Shown: one piece after another, positions 31,401-40,400 of the stretch
Position numbering within the stretch: the first letter of the stretch is position 1
How the letters are laid out: each line of letters starts with the position of its first letter
NCBI GenBank assembly: GCA_024734495.1
Contig: JALMQS010000055.1
Span: 9,645,652-9,709,651 of the forward strand
Source: Forficula auricularia
Taxonomy: Eukaryota; Arthropoda; Insecta; Dermaptera; Forficulidae
Length of the DNA: 64,000 bases
Direction of reading: 5' to 3'
Program-made: the position numbers and the translations under genes
Notes under the pieces: model-generated
The model's input: only the letters and a program-made list of their open reading frames with translations
Databases searched by the model: none
What the model was told of the DNA's origin: nothing

Positions 31401-34400
31401 AGAGCTACAGTACCTCTGTTTCTCCCTCTTAATAACGTGCAGAATAGTCTGCTTTTGCACCCACAACGACAGTTAGATATTTTTTTCTGTACGATCCAAA
31501 AAAATAAAAGCTTTATAAAAAAATATAATATAGATAGATGGCAGTGGCGTGCGGTCCATTGGATGCTGTGGATGCGGCGCATCTCTAAAATTTCAAATAT
31601 TTAGAGTATTATTCGTTATTTAAAATATTTTTATAAAAATATTTTTTTGTTTTGAAAAGTATACTTATTGGTACTCGAAATGAAATAAAATTGTTGCATA
31701 GTTTCAAGGGGTAATTAAAATGAATGATTTTCGGAAAAGCATGCGGATGGAAGGCTTCTTGATGCCCTGCCTGGTATATTTATCTTCCAGTTCAAGCATG
31801 TCAAAGACAAGTCCAGACGAGTTTTAGTCGAATAAAAATTGTTCTCGCTCAAGAACTATCATAAAATAGAAATAATACAAAAAAGGAATAAATAAAGATG
31901 ATTCGGGAATCTTTGGACTAATCCATTTCTAACAACTCTCAATATATAAGACCGGGAATAACTAAGAGTGCTCTAGACAAGTCATAGCTTGCTTATAGCA
32001 ATATTAGAGCAATAGAATTAAGAGAAATTTAAGATTTTCTTATAGTACAGGCTGATTCATTGTAGAAGATGGTCGATTTCCATCTCAAGAACTATGAAGT
32101 TGAAGTCACAAGATTTAATTTCTGAATCCTATCCTCTCTCACATAAAGCAGTATCCATTTGGGGCGAAGGTTCCAAAATATATTTTTAAAAAATCTAATG
32201 TTAAATTTGAAAAATGACGAAAATGATGCCGTATTTGATGAAATTTTCAAAAAAAAAAAAAACGAATAACTTTTAAGTAGATAGGTGTTGGTTCTAGGTG
32301 AAATATTATAATAAAACGAAGATTAAAATGCAGAGTAAAATTTCCAAAAATGAAGGGTACTTTTTTGGTCAGCATCCCCTGGTTGAAAAGTCACCACCCA
32401 CCACTGGTAGATAGGTACTATATTATTTGTTAGAAATAAAAATATTGGAAGAAAAGTTAAATTGAATTTTAAAGGATATATTAGATTTTTCATAAATTTA
32501 TATTTATACAGGGTGATTCACGGTCGATGGCACGTTAAACGTTTATGGAAAACGGAAAGCAGGATTTTTCTGAAAATTTACCGCCTTGTTTTTCTTTACC
32601 TGTTCTAACGACCTAAAATATTTTCAGCATTGCGACGTTTCGGCTTCCATCGAAAAAGTCCGTAAGCAACTACTATTTTGTTAAACAGAGACACCCCGTA
32701 TATTAACACGTTTTAGAACCGCCATTTATTAAAATATTTGTTGTTAATATTGTCCTATACCTATCGCTATCGGTTTTCAAAATAAAAAATAGTTTGTGTT
32801 AAATATGGTTCTAAACATGGTCCTAATTAAACTTAAATAAATTAGTGCTCTCAATTCATGAAGAGTTAATATGTTGGTGATCGTTTAGACAGACCCGAAC
32901 TATTTAATTTACTCCGAGAAATCGACCCCATATTATACAGGGCGTGCTAAGGTTACTATTATTCCCGTTATTCATAAAAGGGGTCAAAAGTTAGTTTTTT
33001 CAAATGAGATCCCGCGAATATTACTCCAATAAATTGAAAGACGAAGAAAAATGCTTTAAGACGATATATCATGTCCCTATACTTAAAACATCAAGTTTGC
33101 TCAATAAAGCCGCTTTTTCGTGAAAAATTACATTTTAATGAATTTAATTTTAACTAACCATGGAAATATCAAGCTTATGACAGTTTGTTGACTATTTATA
33201 AGTAACTTATAAACAGTTTGTTGGCGATGTTCAAAAAAATCTCCCAAATTGATCGCAAATATTGATTATTCCAAACGAAGTTTTTTATACACAAAGAGAA
33301 ACAAAGTTTTTATTGTACAAAATAGATAATTTCATAAGAACTTCGTTTGAATAATCAATATTTACATTTTGGGAGATTTTTTGAACATCGTCAAATAAAC
33401 TTGTTTATAAGTTAGTTATAAATAGTCAACAAACTGTCATAAACTTGATATTTCCATGGTTAGTTAAAATTAAATTCATTAAAATATAATTTTTCACGAA
33501 AAAGTGGCTTTATTAAGAAAACTTGGTGTTTCTCGGCGTAAATTAAATACTTCGGGTCTGTCTAAACGACCACCAAAATATTAACTTTTCATGAATTGAG
33601 AGCACTAATTTATTTAAGTTTAATTAGGGCCATGTTTTGGACCATATTTAGCACAAATTATTTTTTATCTCACAAACCGATAGCGATAGGTATAGGACAA
33701 TATTAACAAAAAGTATTTTAATAAAAGGGCGGTTCTAAAAACTTATTAATATAAGGGGTGTTCCATTTAAAAAAATAAATTTCATATAAAGTTTCCAAAT
33801 AAAGTTGCTACGACTTGCTCGATGGAAGCCGAAACGTTGCAATGCTGGAAATATTTTAGATCGATAGAACAGGTAAGAAAATGTAAGGTGGTAAATTTTC
33901 AGAAAAATCCTGCGTTCGGTTTTCCATAAACGTCTAACGTGCCATCGACCGTGAATCACCCTGTATATGGTCGGCTTAGAGTGTAAACCTGCTAACTCCA
34001 TTTTTTATCATATATAACATATTAATACCGTTCGAAAGAAAGAGATGCAGCACCGTCCAAGTAAAACTGCTACTTAAAATTACGATAATAAGTTGTAGAA
34101 AAAAAATGTGAAAAATAATTTTTTCCATAACATCAATATTAAATTTTGTTTATTTTTTCTCTGCCCTGTAAAATGTCCTTGTTGTAAATTAGCAGGTTTA
34201 TTCTCTAAGCCGACTATATATATAATGATATCTCTCTGGGTAAGTACTTCTTAGGCTCGCCGGGCGTACCGAGTAATTGATAGTTTAAAAATTCTAGTAA
34301 AGGACCCTACTTTGATAACCGAAGACAAAATCGTCTCTTGTTTGCTTGCTGTGTATAAGACATCTTTGTTTTTCCAAATAGAACGGTGACTCCCACAGGC

Positions 34401-37400
34401 ATCCTCATGTCTCTTGGTAGAAAATTATCGTCATTTGGTACAAATCCAACTCCAGCAAGAGCATCCAAACAAGATTTATAAGTTATCTCTAATGTAACTG
34501 AGTGGAAATTAATTACATTTTGTTCCATAGTTTCTAATTGCTCCATCTGTTCATGAAATAGATTAAATTAATTTGGAAATATCTTATCAATTTGTATTAA
34601 TGCAAAATATACTTGATATTCATTCCATTCGAAAAGTTCATTTTCTTCAATTTTTGTCCGATCAATGTAGGTTTCTGATAAAATATACAAATATTCTTTC
34701 TGGATTGCAATTAGAGCATCTCTCAAAATCGGGTGTAGAATAAAAAGATATTTACTAAGATATTTTTGAGCAGTTTTAAATTTTTTTCTTTTAACAAATT
34801 TTCTCCATGTGTTGAATGATTTCCAAACTCGAAATAAATTAAATGTTTTCATCTGATAATTTAAAATAAAATAAAAAGAAAATAATTATTACACAGAGTG
34901 AAAAATAATTTTAAAAGCTAATAATATTTCCCAGCGTGTGAGACCTGCAAGCCCTTCCCCGAAATTTATGACCATACATTATGTACTTGTATTAGATATT
35001 TTCGAATTGATAGTAAATAATAAATCTAAAATTAGGTGATGTCCATCTACGGAACTTTATATTACACCTGCATTTATATATATATTAATTGTATTTCTTA
35101 AGAAAATAAACATTCGATATGAAAAAAATCAAAACTTGACGCCGTAATAAAAAAATCATTCTATAGTAAACATCGTAAACATGACATTTTAAGCTATATT
35201 AATTATTTTTAAAAAAAGGTCAAGGAGCTGAAGATTTCAATTCATTCCAATTGAATATCGTCGGCTTAGAGTGTAAACCTGCTAACTCCATTTTTTAACA
35301 TATATGCCATATTAATACAGTTCGAAAGAAAAAGAAATGCAGCATCGTCAAGTAAAACTGCTTCTTAAAATTATGATCGTATGTTGTAGAAAAATAACGT
35401 GAAAAATATTCTTTCCTAAACAACAATATTAAATTTTGTTTATTTTTTCTCTGCCCTGTAAAATTTCCTTGTTGTGAGTTAGCAGGTTTACACTCTAATG
35501 CTAGGCACACACAGTCGATTTTCAGTCGACCCAACAATTTAGTTGGGTTGGTTTGAAATAGTGATGAATTATCAATTTATAACCAACCCTCATTAAATAA
35601 CTAAGTTTGATTTTTTTATCAAACGTGCTCATCGATCTATTTTGATTAAATAATCGAGTTGATCTGCAATTGTATTGGGTATGCACCTACATTAAACTAA
35701 ATATATTTATGTCCAACTAAACTATCGGTCGACTGAAATTCTACTGTGTGTGCCTAGCCTAAAGGCGGGTTCACACGGAGTCGTGAACCGGGCGAGAGCA
35801 CTACTTGATTTGCGCATGCGCTACGACTTGCTTATTCAACAAAGTAACCCACAACCTTTCCCACTTCACACGGAACAAGTGCCTTGGTTGGTCGTTAGTT
35901 TTTCGCCCGTTGTTCATTCATGGCAGAACGTTCTTTCTTAGAAATGGATGAACTATTGAAAATTTGGAACTCTAAGCTTATATATGTCATCAGAGGCTCT
36001 GGATTTCTTCAAGTTCGCAATTTTTTTACTTCCTAATAATAGGAAGATCTAATGTTTTTAATTTTCTCTGCGACATCACGAAAACCAAAACCGTCACTGC
36101 TCATTTCACTAATTTGTTGTAATGGTTTCTTGCATCTCGGTTTTTGTAATCTTCTGAATTTATTTTCCACAAACATTCCTTTTCTTTATATAATTCTACG
36201 AACTTCATCACCTGCACATTATTCATTTTATATATAGACATGTTGTCAGCTCTTTGGTAGAAATACGAATGAAACGGTCGTGGTCTTTCCAACCAATCAG
36301 AAAGATTACGACTCGCCTATTTGAGGGCGAGCACGACCTCCACTCTCACTACCGATAGTTCAGACGAGGTAGTGAACACGACTGGCTGACCTATGAGTAG
36401 TGGTCTCGTCGGTTTCACGACTCAGTGTGAACCCGGCTAAGGCGAGGATATCCAATTACGAAAAGTGCAATCTTTCATATTTTGACAAATACCTACACTT
36501 TTACATATAAATGCTACTATGCTCGAAAAAGGCACAACTCTGGTGTTAATTTTACTGCCCCCAAAATATAACCCAAAAATAAATTTTGTAAATTTTACAC
36601 TACTTTAGAAAATAATTGGTTTTTTTTTCATTCCTAAATATTTTCAATTTTCTGACATGTGCCCTTTTCGAAAATGCATATTCAATTAAAGTTTAATCAG
36701 TTCTGTTTCTTGATCTCAATAGAAAACAACTAAATGTGAATTTTCGCAATGCTACTGGATTCTTTTGAGCTTTCCCAGACATTTTAAAGGAAATTAAATT
36801 TAAGGAAAAAATTCGCCCTAATTTTACTTAATTTAACTGTAACGAAACAGGATATACCACACACCATAATGAAAAATATTTTTTGTTTTGGACCCCACCA
36901 AAAATATGGTCCTATGAAAAGTAAATTTCACGTTTGTATTATTTATTTACAATGTTTTGAATGACGGACGATAAGAATAGAGGTTTGTTTGTATTTATAC
37001 GTAACGCTAAAAAGTAAGTAATTGATCTCAATTCTTTATTCGTGCTTAGTGTGTTAGTGTTTTATTAATTGAATAAGTAAAAATAATCATTTGAAAATGG
37101 AACCTACATTAATTATTTTGCAATATTGTAAATATTCTCGTTCCCATTGATCCAAAGGTGTAAAATTCATTTCTCCTGGGAAATATTGAGTAACACCCTG
37201 TGGACTTATCGTTAAAAATCTATCCAGTTTTATTTTTGGAAATGGTACAACTCTGCAAAATATTTTTTAATTTAAATATTATCAATCATTAATTAACTAC
37301 ACAGCCCGTCAAAAAAAGAAATTCAAATTTTTGAGCATTAATTAGCATTTAATTAATTATACAACGAAAAATAGATAAGTTTTTCAATAACATTAAACAC

Positions 37401-40400
37401 GCAGTTTTTTCATGTTGGAGTCCCAATGTTAACACATTCGGCCGGTTAAGGGTTAAAGCGAAATTAGCAATATATGTAAAATAATTATTAAAATGATAAT
37501 AATGTATTATATAAGTTCAAAATTAATTGTAGTGTTGCATTTTTGTTTTTTTGATGGACAGTGTAATTAAATTTGTATAAAATTTTAATACTTTAAACAA
37601 TATGGTCCATAATATTCGGACCATCTTGGAACAGAGTAAATCATATATAAAAAACCAACATTTGGAGTGGTTTTAACATGATGAATTATTTTCAGTTGAT
37701 CAACTACAACATGTTTTTTCTGTGGTGATTCGAAATCGAAACGAAGCGGATGCTTTGCTCCTATTTAAAATATATTAATAAAATTACTATAAATATTATT
37801 TTTGTTTTTTTATATTTTCATTTTATATAATCCAATCACTTTTTGAATAAGAGTCACTCCTGGGTCCCATATCAATTTGTGAATATCGTTTCTGACGATT
37901 TTCTTGATTTTTGGAAAAAATCTTGCTACAAAAAAATAAATCAAATTAAATATCGATTAATGGAAGGGAATATAATAAATACTCCCCTGTCCGAAAATAT
38001 GGAATACATTTGCGAAAAAATCAAATAAAACTAAAAGTAATAATAAAAAAAAAAAAAAAATCATTTTATTTTCACTATATAATTACCATAAATACAAATA
38101 ATTAATGTCTAATCTAAATTTAGTTAAAGTGAGATTTAGCCTTGTTGAACCCTTGTTCTGAACATATATGTATGCTTTTCAGCTAATCGACCCTCTCGAC
38201 GAAGTTTTACCTTATTTTACCTATAGGTATAGTAGACTGGGGGAAGACGCTGTGACTTTATTTTATATAAAATAGCACATTGGTTTTATTTTTAACCAAC
38301 AATACTAGCTGCAAGTCCCGCCTTAGGCGGCCCTCTTTCTAGCCAGGGGGCTCGCCCCTGGACCCACACCCCGAAGCCCACTCAGCACCCCCACCACCCC
38401 TGAACCCCCCCCCCCCCGAAACCCACCCACCACCCCAATGTACAGACAAAACCTTAATTCTATATATAACTAGCTGCAAGACCCGCTTTCGGCGGCCCTC
38501 TTCCTAGCCAGGGGGCACGCCTCCTGGACCCCCAGCCCTCGAACCCCACCCTCACCCCCCAAAAAAAACCACCCAGCACCCCCACCCCAACACTCCATTC
38601 CGCACCCTAACCCACTAACACCCCCCACCCCCGCACCATGCACCCGTTCCCAACCCCCGCCCGCACCCCACCCACCTCGGACCCCGCACCCCAGCCCGTG
38701 CCCTCCAACCCTCCGCACCACACCCCCGCCTAGCAACCTGGACCCCACCCCCGGTATGCACCCTGGAATCCACCTCCGCACCCCCACCCTACCCCGCCTC
38801 AGTCCTCACCCCATCCCCATTCCACCCCCACACTCACCCTCCGCACCATTTTTGCATTTCTAGCCTTCTAGTGACCCACAAATTATGTATACAAAATTTG
38901 CTTGAGTTTGGCCTAAGAGAAAGAATTTTCATTTTTTGACCCCCAAGTTATCAAAAATTAATTTTAAATGTATAGTAATACAAACCAACATCTTACACCA
39001 ACAGGAAAACTACGGCATCTTACCCCCAAAAAATGTTTGTCGTCTTCCCCAAAGCATTGGACAAGACGCCGTTGCAAGATACCATGTCGCTGTTCATTAG
39101 TCAATTGCTTCCATTTGGCATCTCTTCTTTGTAAATTCACGTTATTTGAATTAAAATTTTCCATTTTGAAATTCCAGCGGTGACTATTTTATTTTTATTA
39201 AAAAACTAAATTTTAGACTTCGAATTCTAACTTAACTCAAAATCAACGCCTGTCAAATATGTTGGCTTCAATAACAATATATTGAGTATTGCCAGTTGGT
39301 TTCGAAACTCTAGATAATCTAATATTTTCTTTCAAATGTATACCTACCATATTTTCGGACAGAGAGAGTATTATTTATTTGAAATTACCAAAGGTTCTGC
39401 TTTGAGTTGTTGTTCTTCAATTTTAACATGTAATTTTTTATGTGGAACATGAGTAGGCACAACATTTGGTAAGCTGGAAAATATAAATAGGCGTTAAAAA
39501 TTTTGACTTTTATAACAGTCTTAATTGTATATATAAGTATAATAATTTACATAGGTTTATATTTTCAATTTCTAAAAAATGTTTCATTATGTAAATTGAA
39601 GAAAAAAGGAAAATATTTTCAAGACTCGGTACGCTTTCCGAAAATTTTAATGATTTGACTAATTCCTTGTCTGTGAACTGTGTGAGCTTGAAAGCTTATA
39701 TATTCTTTTGTACCAAAATTCAGCTCATTAGCTACAACCGTTTCATAGCTCATATAACAATTCGATTTTTTCTAATTTTCTTAATTTTTCAACTTGAGGT
39801 TCTGAAGACAGAAAGGCCAAACTTAAGCAGATTGGTTCTTTGTTTTGGAAATATAAACACATTGACACATGAACGAAATTTTTATGGCTTTCTCAATTGC
39901 GTTGTCATGAATATCGGAATCTAGACGGACATAGAAAAAAAGTGTACTATAAAATGATATTTCTTCACAATTCTAAAAACGATATGTAAAAAATGAACTG
40001 ATGTAGTCACCACATGACTACCATACGCCTAGCCCCTCTCTTATTAGTATTTAATAAAATTATAATCATTTAGGGGTAAAGGTCAAAAATGAAAATCTAG
40101 GCTCTTGGACCAAGCTCAACTAAATATTGTATACATAATCAGTGGGTCCCCAGAAGTCTATAAGTAAGTGCAAAAACTAACCGCCCATATGCATTTTTAC
40201 TTTCATATTTATATTCTATAGAATATAATGGGGAAGTATTGCGATGGGCAGTGTGGTTAGTCCTCTGGTAGCCCCCTGATTATGTATACAATATTTAGTT
40301 GAGTTTGATTTTCATTTTTTGATCCCCACCTCAATTTTGGGAAGTTAGTTTTTTTCATTTTTAGTCTTCTGGGAACCGATTGATTATGTATACAAAATTT

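Larger units (their letters stand above)
35250..36457. mobile_element. MITE with GTCGGCTTAGAG ends, copy 2, interrupted
   Basis: The left end at 35260 and the inner right arm up to 35498 (TTTACACTCTAA) continue at 36441 (GGCGAGGATATCCAATT). The 940 bp between are two TAA-flanked insertions. Confidence 0.75.

Noticed and set aside
34568..34852. Apparent in-frame stop (TAA) between two conserved DNAH6 blocks
   Set aside because: A 66-bp intron (34547-34612, GTATAT...GAACAG) removes it and gives the exact family spacing.
38470..38787. 105-codon glycine/valine-rich frame
   Set aside because: Low-complexity translation of the C-rich tract; no splice context or conserved motif.
38964..39164. Minus-strand ORF ([20 protein letters not shown]) ending at a good donor GTAAGA
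   Set aside because: It could be an exon, but no acceptor is seen upstream, its phase does not fix the exon 2/exon 3 mismatch, and no family is recognised. Left out for lack of support.
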